Assembly: GCA_009835325.1 (NCBI GenBank)
Contig: VXWP01000035.1
Coordinates: forward strand, 1 to 43,341
DNA length: 43,341 nt
Source of the DNA: Gemmatimonadota bacterium
Lineage (GTDB): Bacteria; JAAXHH01
Direction of reading: 5' to 3'
Part shown: one piece after another, positions 1 through 7,904 of the stretch
How the letters are laid out: every line of letters begins with the position of its first letter
Position numbering within the stretch: position 1 is the stretch's first letter
Notes under the pieces: model-generated
Databases searched by the model: none
Seen by the model: only the letters and a program-made list of their open reading frames with translations
Told to the model about the DNA's origin: nothing
Translations under genes and position numbers: made by a program

Positions 1-9
1 TAATAATAC

Positions 10-765
10 TTGTACGGAAACGGCGGGCCGGATATATTCGAACCGTACCACCGCAATCCGCAATCTTTCAACCGGAACAGCGTAATCTTGCAAATAGAGC
101 AAGTCGTATCCGACGTAATCCACGTCGGCAAGCGGATGTATGACCGGGGATACGTAGCCGCGAACGACGGGAACTTAAGCGTTCGACTGTCCGAAGACCG
201 ATTGCTGATCACGATGACCGGGGTGAGCAAGGGTTTCCTGGACCCGGACAAATTCGTGATCGTCGATTATGACGGCGCGGTGATCTCGGGGATGCACGAA
301 CCGTCGTCAGAAATGAAAATGCACCTCATGGTGTACCGGGAGCGTCCGGACGTGCACGCCGTGGCCCACGCCCATCCTCCGTCGGCGACGGGTTTCTCGG
401 TGGCCGGCGTGCATCTGCCCGATGCCCTGCTGCCCGAGGTGATCGTCTCCCTGGGATTCGTCCCCATCGCGCCCTACGGGACGCCGGGAACCATGGAACT
501 GGTCGAATCGCTCAGGGGATTCGTGCGGGACCACGACGCGATCCTGCTGGAAAACCACGGCGCGCTGACCCTGGGTCCGGACATCGTTTCGGCCTATCAC
601 AAAATGGAAACCATGGAGCACTGCGCGCAGATCGCCCTCGTGGCGCGCATGCTCGGCCGGGTCAACACCATAGACCAGGAGAACGTGGACAAGCTGCACC
701 GCCTGCACGGCCGGCCCTGTTCATCCGGCGGAAAGAAAGAACACCGGACCGAGGAACCTACATGA
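10..765 (+). CDS. Class II aldolase/adducin family protein (L-fuculose-phosphate aldolase-like)
   Basis: Probable zinc-dependent aldolase or epimerase that cleaves or rearranges a phosphorylated sugar in the cytoplasm; the substrate cannot be read from sequence. Family marks are NDGNLSVR near residues 52-59, the acidic residue in SSEMKMH (E101), the metal pair in HAHPP (H120, H122) and a third histidine in ENHG (H183), matching the Glu/His set of fuculose-phosphate aldolase. Length (251 aa) is slightly above the usual 210-230, the excess lying at the N-terminus. Two in-frame TAA codons at 1-6 mean the start is inside the window: TTG at 10, or possibly TTG at 88, closer to the family's normal start. 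The stop overlaps the HU-like gene by 4 bp (ATGA), so the two are probably co-translated. Family confident, specificity unknown. Confidence 0.85.
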   Translation: MYGNGGPDIFEPYHRNPQSFNRNSVILQIEQVVSDVIHVGKRMYDRGYVAANDGNLSVRLSEDRLLITMTGVSKGFLDPDKFVIVDYDGAVISGMHEPSSEMKMHLMVYRERPDVHAVAHAHPPSATGFSVAGVHLPDALLPEVIVSLGFVPIAPYGTPGTMELVESLRGFVRDHDAILLENHGALTLGPDIVSAYHKMETMEHCAQIALVARMLGRVNTIDQENVDKLHRLHGRPCSSGGKKEHRTEEPT

Positions 766-1064
766 CGACAACGCGCAGAGAACTGGTCAACGAAATCAGC
801 GAGACACTGGGACTGAAAAAGACGCAGATCTATCCCGTGATCGACGCGCTCTTCGAAATCATGCGGGAGAACCTGGTCGAGGGCAACCGGATCGAGATCA
901 GGGGATTCGGCGCGCTGGAAATCAGGAATACCCGCCCCAAGCCGGCGGCCCGCAATCCGCGGACCGGCTACACCATCGAGGTTCCGGCCCGCCGGAAAGC
1001 CAAGTTCAAGCCCGGCAAGATCCTGAAAGAAGCATTGCGCGCCCAGCGGAAGCGTCGGGAATAA
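762..1064 (+). CDS. HU/IHF family DNA-binding protein
   Basis: Small basic nucleoid protein that binds and bends DNA as a dimer. The 100-aa sequence has the complete fold: an N-terminal helical dimerisation part (residues 1-45), IRGFGALEIR in the beta region, and the DNA-inserting arm around ARNPRTGYTIEVPARR (about residues 63-78) with the proline that intercalates in this family. The end KFKPGKILKEALR is typical. The lysine/arginine-rich tail QRKRRE is slightly longer than in E. coli HU. It starts inside the stop of the upstream aldolase gene (ATGA), an unusual partner. HU cannot be separated from IHF alpha or beta by eye, so no symbol is given. Confidence 0.95.
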   Translation: MTTTRRELVNEISETLGLKKTQIYPVIDALFEIMRENLVEGNRIEIRGFGALEIRNTRPKPAARNPRTGYTIEVPARRKAKFKPGKILKEALRAQRKRRE

Positions 1065-1110
1065 CCGCCGACGCTCAGGGCATCGACGCACCCACGCCAA
1101 TCAGCGAGAC

Positions 1111-2133
1111 ATGCCTCCCTATTACCCGGTCGGCAAGCTGCCCGCGGAAGACCTGGACCGCATCCTGCGCCGCTATGCTTCCGGCGCCGACCCGAGACTG
1201 CTCGTGGGCCCGGGCATCGGTCGGGACGCGGCGGTCATCTCCTTCGGTTCCAGCGTACTCGTCTCGAAAACCGACCCCATCACCTTCGCCACCGAGGAAA
1301 TCGGCTGGTACGCCGTCAACATCAACGCCAACGACGTCGCCGCCATGGGCGCGGCGCCCCGGTGGTTCCTCTCGACCATACTGCTTCCGGAAGATAAAAC
1401 CGACGCCGGTATGGTGGACCGCATATTCTCCGGCCTGGCCGACGCCTGCCGCGAACTCGGCATCACCCTCTGCGGCGGACACACCGAAATCACCCACGGC
1501 CTGGACCGGCCGCTGCTCATTGGGCAGATGCTGGGGGAAACGACGGCCGACGGCTATGTCTCCGGCGACGGCGCCTGTGTGGGCGACCGGATCCTGCTGA
1601 CCAAGGGGATCGCCATCGAGGCGACGGCGCTGATCGCCATGGAAAAAAGCAACGAGGTCCGGACGCGATTCTCCGACGAATTCCTCGAGACCTGCCGGCG
1701 GTACCTCAGGCAACCCGGCCTCAGCGTGGTCAGGGAAGCCCGCCTCGCCATGGAGACCGGCGGGGTCCGCGCCATGCACGATCCCACGGAGGGCGGACTC
1801 GCGTCGGGACTGCGGGAGATCGCAGTCGCTTCCGGGGTCGGCATGCTCATCGAGGAGGACCGGATTCCGCTGCTGCCCGAACCGGAGGCCCTCTGCGCGT
1901 TTTTCGGCCTGGATCCCCTGGGCGTCATCGCGTCGGGCGCCCTGCTCATCGTGGTGGAGGCGGACCGTGCGCAGCCCCTTGCGGCCCGCCTTGGCGAAGC
2001 CGGCATACCGGTCGCCGAGATCGGGTCCGTAGAGCCTCCAGAGTACGGAATCCGGATCAGAAGCAAGGGTGAAATCGCCGATCTCCCGGCCTTCGACCGG
2101 GATGAAATCGGCAAGGTGTTCGAAGCGACGTAA
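1111..2133 (+). CDS. AIR synthase-related protein, HypE-like
   Basis: Member of the PurM/HypE/SelD/ThiL fold, ATP-using enzymes built from two alpha/beta domains. Visible marks are GIGRDAAV near residues 34-41, the DPIT segment, NANDVAAMGAAPRW around residues 71-84 (the ATP/Mg loop of the N-terminal domain), CGGHTE near 121-126, and HDPTEGGLASGL near 222-233 opening the C-terminal domain. At 340 aa it fits HypE, which makes the cyanide ligand of NiFe hydrogenases, but no other hyp or hydrogenase gene lies nearby and the C-terminus (EIGKVFEAT) lacks the PRIC cysteine that HypE needs to accept a carbamoyl group. It is therefore more likely an uncharacterised AIR-synthase-related enzyme. It lies 46 bp after the HU-like gene with a weak ribosome site. 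Confidence 0.8.
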   Translation: MPPYYPVGKLPAEDLDRILRRYASGADPRLLVGPGIGRDAAVISFGSSVLVSKTDPITFATEEIGWYAVNINANDVAAMGAAPRWFLSTILLPEDKTDAGMVDRIFSGLADACRELGITLCGGHTEITHGLDRPLLIGQMLGETTADGYVSGDGACVGDRILLTKGIAIEATALIAMEKSNEVRTRFSDEFLETCRRYLRQPGLSVVREARLAMETGGVRAMHDPTEGGLASGLREIAVASGVGMLIEEDRIPLLPEPEALCAFFGLDPLGVIASGALLIVVEADRAQPLAARLGEAGIPVAEIGSVEPPEYGIRIRSKGEIADLPAFDRDEIGKVFEAT

Positions 2134-2158
2134 CGCCGTCCGGGACCGGTAAAAATAC

Positions 2159-2187
2159 TTGCATGCGGACCCCCGGAAGCTTAGATT
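2159..2187 (+). promoter_or_regulatory. Possible sigma-70 promoter upstream of smg-topA
   Basis: In the 147-bp gap before the smg-like gene, TTGCAT (2159-2164) and TAGATT (2182-2187) are exactly 17 bp apart. The boxes match consensus at 3 and 4 of 6 positions, so this is a weak prediction. The gap is locally A/T-rich compared with its neighbours, which suits a promoter for smg, topA and xerC. Confidence 0.3.
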
Positions 2188-2280
2188 TGGACAGCGAAAA
2201 CCGAAAAGTACGGTGTACGGCCAGGGGTCGTTCTTCGGCCCGGTTCCAATCACATCTTCGCATTCCTTCAGGAGCGCATC

Positions 2281-2751
2281 ATGGAAAAAGTGATGGAAAT
2301 CATCGTTTTCCTCATGAAGCACATGCAGGATGAAAAAGGCCGATTCAACGACATCGCCGACGTCTCACAGACCCTGGTCGGCCACGGCTATACCCAGCAG
2401 GAGGTCAACACGGCCTTCGCCTGGCTGTTCGACCGCCTCCAGGCGCAGGCGGAAGTCGTGGTCGATCCGACCAAGCCGCTCCAGCCCAAACCCAACCGGA
2501 TTCTGCACGCCGTGGAACAACTGATGATCCAGCCGGACGCGTACGGTTACCTGCTGGAGCTTCGCGAACTGGGCCTGATTACCGATGCGCAGACCGAACT
2601 GATCATCGAACGGGCCATGCTGACGGGCGCCCGTTCCGTCACCCGGGATGATATCAAAACCATCGCCGCGCCGATCCTGCTCGAGTCGGAATCCGGCCAG
2701 GTCATGATCTGGCTGCCCGACGACCTCGAAGAGGGCATCATCGGGAACTGA
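2281..2751 (+). CDS. smg: Smg family protein (DUF494)
   Basis: Full-length 156-aa DUF494/Smg protein of unknown molecular function. The opening (MEKVMEIIVFLMKHM), the central SQTLVGHGYTQQEVNTAFAWLFD and the end VMIWLPDDLEEG are typical of the family. It is helical, cytoplasmic by appearance, with no signal or membrane segment. An AGGAG ribosome site (2270-2274) lies 6 nt before the ATG. It directly precedes topA by 55 bp, the same order seen in many proteobacteria, which supports the name. No catalytic motif is visible and I infer no activity. Confidence 0.9.
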   Translation: MEKVMEIIVFLMKHMQDEKGRFNDIADVSQTLVGHGYTQQEVNTAFAWLFDRLQAQAEVVVDPTKPLQPKPNRILHAVEQLMIQPDAYGYLLELRELGLITDAQTELIIERAMLTGARSVTRDDIKTIAAPILLESESGQVMIWLPDDLEEGIIGN

Positions 2752-2806
2752 AGCCCGACACTCCTTCATCTCCAGCGCAGCTACTTTCACGCGACTACTT
2801 TCAAAC

Positions 2807-5119
2807 ATGTCCAAATCACTCGTTATCGTGGAGTCCCCGGCCAAGGCCCGTACGATCAAGAAGTACCTGGGCAAGGATTTCGAGATCATGGCGTCCGTGG
2901 GCCATGTCCGGGACCTGCCGCCCAAGAGCCTGGGCGTCGACGTCCAGAACGGTTTCCAGCCCGAATACGTGACGATCCCGGGGAAGGAAAAGGTCGTTAA
3001 AGACCTCCGCAGCGCGGCGCGGTCGGCCGATCAGATCTTCCTCGCGACCGACCCGGACCGGGAGGGCGAGGCCATCGCCTGGCACGTGGCCAGCCAGCTG
3101 GGCAACAGCAAGAAGGAAGTGGGGAGGGTGCTCTTCCACGAAATTACCCCCGGGGCGGTGCGGACGGCGATCGACAAGCCCGTGTCGATCGACATGCAGA
3201 AAGTCAACGCCCAGCAGGCGCGCCGAGTCATGGACCGTCTCGTCGGGTACCAGGTCAGTCCCTTCCTCTGGAAGACGATCACCGGCGGATTGAGCGCGGG
3301 ACGGGTACAGTCGGTGGCGCTGCGGCTGATATGCGAACGGGAAGTGGAAATCGAGAAGTTCAAGGTCGAGGAGTACTGGTCCATTACGGCACACCTCCGG
3401 TCGGAGGGGGACGCCGTGTTCCCGGTCAAGCTGGTCCGCGTGGACGGAGAGAAGTTCAACCTGCCCGACGAGAAATCGGCCCGGGCGCTGATCGAGGACC
3501 TGCACGGGAAGACCTTCGAAATCGAGGACATCACGCGGAAGCGCACGCAGCGCAATCCCTATCCGCCCTTCATCACCAGCACCCTGCAGCAGGACGCGGC
3601 CAGGCGCCTCCGGTTCACCACCCAGAAGACCATGATGATCGCCCAGCAGCTCTACGAAGGCATCGAGCTGGGCGACGAGGGGGCCATTGGGCTGATCACC
3701 TACATGAGGACGGACTCGACCCGGATCGTGGACGAGGCGATCGCGGCCGTCCGGGACCTGATCGGCCGGGTATACGGCGACGAATACGTCCCCCCCAAGC
3801 CGCGGAGGTTCAAGACCAAGCCGGGCGCCCAGGACGCCCATGAGGCGATCCGGCCCACGGCAGTGGACCGCAGCCCGGAGAAGATGAAGCCCTTCCTGAC
3901 GAAGGACCAGTACAGGCTGTATGAACTGATCTGGCTGCGCTTCGTGGCGTCCCAGATGCGTCCGGCCCGGTTCGACGTGACCACCGTGGACATCCGGTCC
4001 GGGAAGTACCAGTTCCGCGCCACGGGCACCGTGCCGACCTTCGCGGGTTTCCTGAAGGCCTATGAAGAACCGGTCGACGAGGACGTTGAAGGCAAAGACG
4101 ACGAGAAATCCCTGCCCGATCTGCGGAAGGACGAGAAACTCGCCCTGGAAAAGCTCGAACCCAGGCAGCATTTCACCCAGCCCCCGCCCAGGTACACCGA
4201 GGCGAGTCTCGTCAAGGAACTCGAGGTCCGGCAGATCGGCCGGCCAAGCACCTATGCCCAGATCATCAGCACGCTGCGCATGCGCAAGTACGCGGCCATG
4301 AAAGCGGGCCGGTTCACGCCAACGGACCTCGGCATGGCCGTAAACCGGATCCTGGTCATGGCTTTCCCGGACCTGTTCGACGTGGCGTTCACCGCGAAGA
4401 TGGAAGACGCGCTGGACCGCATCGAAACCGGGGAACTGGACTGGACCGGCACCCTGGTGGACTTCTACCAGCCCTTCAACGAGCGGCTGCAGTCCGTAAA
4501 CGCCCAGCGGTCGGAGCTGAAGAGCACGCTGACGGAGGAGACGGACGAGAAATGCGAGAAATGCGGCAAGCCCATGGTCATCCGATGGGGCCGCAACGGC
4601 CGGTTCATGGCGTGCGGGGGGTTTCCGGCGTGCCGGAACACCCGGCCGATGAACGGCGAAGAGAACGCCGACTTGAACACTGACGAAGTATGCGGGAAGT
4701 GCGGCGAGAAAATGGTCGTGAAGACCGGCCGGTACGGTCCGTTCCTGGCGTGCAGCGGATATCCCCGCTGCCGGGAGACGCGGCCGGTCAACCTCGGGGT
4801 CGACTGTCCTGAAGAAGGTTGTGACGGGTTCCTCACGGCGCGCCGGTCGCAGAAGGGCCGAAACTTCTACGGTTGCAGCAACTACCCCAGGTGCCGTTTC
4901 GTGGTGTGGGACAAGCCGGTCGACCGCCGCTGTCCACGGTGCGACTATCCCCTCATGGTCGAGAAACAGGAACGGTCCGGCCGTGAAGCGCTCCAGTGCC
5001 CGTCATGCAAGCATCGCGTCCGGGCGGCCGAGTCGCAACCCGAGGGCTCCGGCGAGGCGGACCAGGCGGGGCAGCTGGACCAGGCGGACCAGGCGGGACA
5101 GACCCTCCAGGAGGCTTGA
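2807..5119 (+). CDS. topA: DNA topoisomerase I
   Basis: Type IA topoisomerase that relaxes negative supercoils through a transient 5'-phosphotyrosine link. The TOPRIM domain opens the protein (VIVESPAKA with E9; DPDREGE with D82, D84 and E86). The catalytic tyrosine is Y299 in LITYMRTDS, and GGLSAGRVQSVALR (residues 160-173) lies in the DNA gate. Four C-terminal zinc-ribbon modules follow, starting near residues 582, 626, 670 and 707, each with two CxxC-like pairs. The 770-aa length is normal. The last 28 residues are a low-complexity DQA/GQ-rich tail coded by 9-bp repeats. The ATG has no clear ribosome site. Within the tail, AGGAGG (5109-5114) serves as the ribosome site of xerC, 6 bp after the stop, so the two genes are probably coupled. 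Confidence 0.97.
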   Translation: MSKSLVIVESPAKARTIKKYLGKDFEIMASVGHVRDLPPKSLGVDVQNGFQPEYVTIPGKEKVVKDLRSAARSADQIFLATDPDREGEAIAWHVASQLGNSKKEVGRVLFHEITPGAVRTAIDKPVSIDMQKVNAQQARRVMDRLVGYQVSPFLWKTITGGLSAGRVQSVALRLICEREVEIEKFKVEEYWSITAHLRSEGDAVFPVKLVRVDGEKFNLPDEKSARALIEDLHGKTFEIEDITRKRTQRNPYPPFITSTLQQDAARRLRFTTQKTMMIAQQLYEGIELGDEGAIGLITYMRTDSTRIVDEAIAAVRDLIGRVYGDEYVPPKPRRFKTKPGAQDAHEAIRPTAVDRSPEKMKPFLTKDQYRLYELIWLRFVASQMRPARFDVTTVDIRSGKYQFRATGTVPTFAGFLKAYEEPVDEDVEGKDDEKSLPDLRKDEKLALEKLEPRQHFTQPPPRYTEASLVKELEVRQIGRPSTYAQIISTLRMRKYAAMKAGRFTPTDLGMAVNRILVMAFPDLFDVAFTAKMEDALDRIETGELDWTGTLVDFYQPFNERLQSVNAQRSELKSTLTEETDEKCEKCGKPMVIRWGRNGRFMACGGFPACRNTRPMNGEENADLNTDEVCGKCGEKMVVKTGRYGPFLACSGYPRCRETRPVNLGVDCPEEGCDGFLTARRSQKGRNFYGCSNYPRCRFVVWDKPVDRRCPRCDYPLMVEKQERSGREALQCPSCKHRVRAAESQPEGSGEADQAGQLDQADQAGQTLQEA
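5060..5104 (+). repeat. 9-bp tandem repeat in the topA tail
   Basis: Five 9-bp units, three of them identical (gaccaggcg at 5060, 5078 and 5087), the others diverged. In frame they code the DQA and GQ tail of TopA after the last zinc ribbon. The same nonamer, read in another frame, occurs in the folate-binding gene at 15888-15913. Confidence 0.85.
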
Positions 5120-5125
5120 CCGATC

Positions 5126-6022
5126 ATGGAGAAACTGGTCAGCGCATTTCTCGATCATCTCGAGATCGAGCGCAATTACTCCCGGCATACCCGTTCGGCC
5201 TATGCCGGCGACCTGGGCCAATTCCAGTCTTTCCTCTCCGAAGACGGCGGCGCCGATCCGCCGGATCCGGAATCCATCGACAAGTCCGTGGTGCGGGCGT
5301 TCCTTCACCACCTGCACCGGGAAGGCTTCAGCAGGCGGACCATCGCGCGCCGTTTCGCGGCCGTGCGGTCCTTCTTCCACTACCTCTGCCGGGAAGGGAT
5401 CGTTTCCTCCAACCCCTGCGTCTACCTGACCACGCCGAAATGGGACCGCCACCTGCCCCGGTTCCTGGACAAGAGCCAGGTGGAAGCCCTGCTCGGCCAG
5501 CCCGACCGGAGCCGGCTACTCGGTCTGCGGGATGTGGTCATCCTGGAACTGCTTTACGGAGCGGGCATGCGGTTGTCGGAGCTCGTAGGACTCGACGTCG
5601 GCGCGATCGAAATGACGGAGGAACGGATCCGCGTGATCGGGAAGGGAGACCGGGAACGCATCGTGCCGCTGGGCGGGCCCGCGTTGTCCGCGCTGGCGGC
5701 CTATATGGATGTCCGTCCCATGCTGATCAAAACGGGGCGGGAAGATACGGCGGCACTCCTGCTGAATCAACACGGCCGCAGGCTGACGGGACGCGGGGTC
5801 CAGTACATCCTGGGGAGATACGGTCTCCGGATCAGCCAGCAGGGATTGACGCCCCACATGCTCCGCCATACGACCGCAACGCACCTGCTCGACGCCGGAG
5901 CGGACCTGATGGCGGTCAAGGAACTGCTCGGCCATGAACGGCTTTCGACCACGCAGGTCTATACCCACGTCGCCCTCGACCGCCTCAAGAAAACGTACGA
6001 AGAGGCGCATCCCCGCGCCTGA
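5126..6022 (+). CDS. xerC: Tyrosine recombinase XerC
   Basis: Site-specific recombinase of the XerCD type, which resolves chromosome dimers at dif before cell division. The N-terminal SAM-like DNA-binding domain spans about residues 1-90 and the catalytic domain about 110-298. All active-site residues are visible: R149 in GAGMRLSEL, K173 in GKGDRER, H244 and R247 in HMLRHT, H270 in LGH, and nucleophile Y279 in QVYTHV. The end YEEAHPRA is typical of Xer proteins. At 298 aa it is standard length. AGGAGG lies 12 nt upstream, inside topA. XerC rather than XerD is inferred mainly from its place behind topA, an arrangement also found in Firmicutes. Not a phage integrase: no phage genes or att-like repeats are nearby. 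Confidence 0.93.
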   Translation: MEKLVSAFLDHLEIERNYSRHTRSAYAGDLGQFQSFLSEDGGADPPDPESIDKSVVRAFLHHLHREGFSRRTIARRFAAVRSFFHYLCREGIVSSNPCVYLTTPKWDRHLPRFLDKSQVEALLGQPDRSRLLGLRDVVILELLYGAGMRLSELVGLDVGAIEMTEERIRVIGKGDRERIVPLGGPALSALAAYMDVRPMLIKTGREDTAALLLNQHGRRLTGRGVQYILGRYGLRISQQGLTPHMLRHTTATHLLDAGADLMAVKELLGHERLSTTQVYTHVALDRLKKTYEEAHPRA

Positions 6023-6025
6023 TCT

Positions 6026-7876
6026 ATGAACGGGACGCCGGACCACTCCGCGCTGAAGATTCCGGTCAGCCTGGCCAGCCCAGTCGGCCTGATCGGCCCG
6101 GCCTGCCTGGTCGCCATGGCCTGCCTGGTCGGCCTGGTCGCCGTGGCCTGCGCCCGCGAAGGCATGCCGCCCGGCGGCCCGCGCGACCGCATTCCGCCCT
6201 GGGTGGTGGAAACCGATCCCCCGGCGGGTTCGACCCACGTGCCGCTGGACGTTTCCCCGAAGCTTACCTTCAGCGAACGCATTCAGCCCCGTTCCATCGA
6301 AGGCAACCTGTTCATCGCGCCGATCGTCGAATTCGAAGCCGAAGCGAGCTGGCGGGGCAACGAGATCACGGTTCGGTTCGAGGAGCCCCTGCTGGCCGAC
6401 AGAACCTATATCATCACGGTGGGCACCGGCTTCAGGGACATGCGCAGTAACCGCATGGATTCGACCTTTGTATACGCGCTGTCGACCGGCCCCAGCATCG
6501 AAGAGGGGGAGGTCAATGGACTGACGGTCCATGACGGCCAGCCTGCCAGGAACACCTATGTCTGGGCCTACAACCTTGCCGGGAAGCCCGACCCGGACCC
6601 GGCCGGCACGACCCCGGACTACCTGACCCAGGCAGGCCGGGACGGTACCTTTACCTTCACCCATCTCTCGGCCGGCCGTTACCGTCTTTTCGCCTTCCTG
6701 GACCAGGGCAGAGACCGTCTCTACGACGCGGGCGTGGACCCCATCGGGGTGCCCACCCGGGACGTCGTCCTTTCGGAAGAGGGCATGTCGGATGAGGATA
6801 TGGCGGAAGAGGGCATGTCGGAAGTGGGTATATCGGAAGTGGGTATGTCGGATGAGGGCATGGTGGACGGTCCCATGTGGTTCCGGATGGCCGTGAACGA
6901 TACCGCCGCCATGCACGTGATGTCCGCCCGGGTGTCCCACCGGCGTGCACTGAGTATCTTCCTGAGCGAGGCGCCGCACGCGGACATGGTCCGGGACACG
7001 GGCGCCTATGCCATCGCCGGCGTGGAGGAGGGCGAATGCCTCGAGGTCACGTCCGCCTATCTCGATCCGGCGGATCCGGCGACCATCGTGCTCATCACGG
7101 CGCCCCAGGTCCGCGACCGGGTCTATCGCCTGACCGTTACCGGACTTGAAAACACCTGGTCGGAACCGATCGACACGACGGAGAACACCGCTGAGTTCAC
7201 CGGGTCGTCCATTGAGAACCCGCCGGCACCGAGGCTCCTGGAGGTTCATCCCGGCAACCGCTCGCGGGATGTCGCGCTGTCCGTCGAGCTTCGTTTCTCG
7301 TTCAGCGAACCCGTAACCCTGGAGGAAGGGGCCGTGGTCCTTCGCGACTCCACGGACCAGGAGATCGGCGGGGATCTCCGGTGGATCGACGCCACGGTCG
7401 CCGCGATGCGGCCCGACAGCCTGCTGCAGCCGAGTGCCGACTACGAGATCCTCGTACTGGCCGGCCTGGTCACGAACGGGTTCGACCAACCGCTGCAAGC
7501 CACGGGCGACCGCCCCGATACGCTCTCGTACACCTTCTCGACCATCGATCCCGAGAGCTACGGTTCGCTGTCGGGACGGTTCGAGGACGATAATCCAGCG
7601 GGGGCGGGAGCCGTTGGGATCTCCCTTTATAAATTGAGAGACTCGGAGCCCGCATCGGAAATCGAACTGGACGGTACCGGGGATTTTCGTTTTGACAACG
7701 TGCTGCCGGGCCGGTATATCCTTCAGGCCTACCGCGACGCGAACGGAAACGGCAAATTCGATTACGGCAACGCCTTGCCATTCGTTCCCGCCGAGCGGTC
7801 CATGGTCCATCCGGACACCCTGGAAGTACGATTGGGATGGGAGACGGAAGACATAACGCTCAGGCTGAATCGTTAG
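6026..7876 (+). CDS. Ig-like domain lipoprotein (SbsA/Big_5 type)
   Basis: Predicted secreted lipoprotein of 616 aa. The signal sequence has K11, a hydrophobic stretch and a lipobox ending at C42 (VAVAC); C33 is a less likely site. After the cysteine, GGPRDRIPPWVVETDPPAGS leads into a Big_5 Ig-like domain (about residues 55-155: SPKLTFSERI, then ADRTYIITVGTGFRDMRSN). A carboxypeptidase-regulatory-like segment follows (GRYRLFAFLD), then an acidic pentapeptide repeat (251-280), a second Ig-like region (about 405-510, LRFSFSEPVTL) and a final Cna-B-like domain ending in DANGNGKFDYG. This layout is common in the FCB group, where such proteins sit on the cell surface; the function is unknown. It starts 3 bp after xerC with no visible ribosome site. 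Confidence 0.82.
   Translation: MNGTPDHSALKIPVSLASPVGLIGPACLVAMACLVGLVAVACAREGMPPGGPRDRIPPWVVETDPPAGSTHVPLDVSPKLTFSERIQPRSIEGNLFIAPIVEFEAEASWRGNEITVRFEEPLLADRTYIITVGTGFRDMRSNRMDSTFVYALSTGPSIEEGEVNGLTVHDGQPARNTYVWAYNLAGKPDPDPAGTTPDYLTQAGRDGTFTFTHLSAGRYRLFAFLDQGRDRLYDAGVDPIGVPTRDVVLSEEGMSDEDMAEEGMSEVGISEVGMSDEGMVDGPMWFRMAVNDTAAMHVMSARVSHRRALSIFLSEAPHADMVRDTGAYAIAGVEEGECLEVTSAYLDPADPATIVLITAPQVRDRVYRLTVTGLENTWSEPIDTTENTAEFTGSSIENPPAPRLLEVHPGNRSRDVALSVELRFSFSEPVTLEEGAVVLRDSTDQEIGGDLRWIDATVAAMRPDSLLQPSADYEILVLAGLVTNGFDQPLQATGDRPDTLSYTFSTIDPESYGSLSGRFEDDNPAGAGAVGISLYKLRDSEPASEIELDGTGDFRFDNVLPGRYILQAYRDANGNGKFDYGNALPFVPAERSMVHPDTLEVRLGWETEDITLRLNR
6065..6145 (+). repeat. Imperfect 9-bp repeat coding the lipoprotein signal peptide
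   Basis: Nine consecutive in-frame 9-bp units, such as gtcggcctg (6083, 6128) and gcctgcctg (6101, 6119), spell the hydrophobic core of the signal peptide with a three-residue periodicity. The unit is close to the reverse complement of the nonamer in the topA tail (caggccgac against caggcggac). Confidence 0.65.
6776..6865 (+). repeat. Six 15-bp units coding an acidic pentapeptide repeat
   Basis: Six contiguous in-frame 15-bp units starting at 6776, 6791, 6806, 6821, 6836 and 6851. Units 1 and 3 are identical (gaagagggcatgtcg). They code EEGMS, DEDMA, EEGMS, EVGIS, EVGMS and DEGMV, residues 251-280 of the lipoprotein, between two predicted beta domains. Confidence 0.95.
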
Positions 7877-7904
7877 CGGCCCGGCGCGTAAGGGGAGTTA
7901 GAAC

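Noticed and set aside
5126-6022. XerC as a phage or integron integrase.
   Set aside because: Sequence end, size and the topA neighbour fit a housekeeping Xer recombinase, with no att-like repeats or phage genes nearby.
5516-7810. A 764-codon open frame antisense to xerC and the lipoprotein gene.
   Set aside because: Long antisense frames are expected in G+C-rich DNA. It covers two well-supported genes on the other strand, has histidine/arginine-rich content typical of a shadow, and no recognisable domain.
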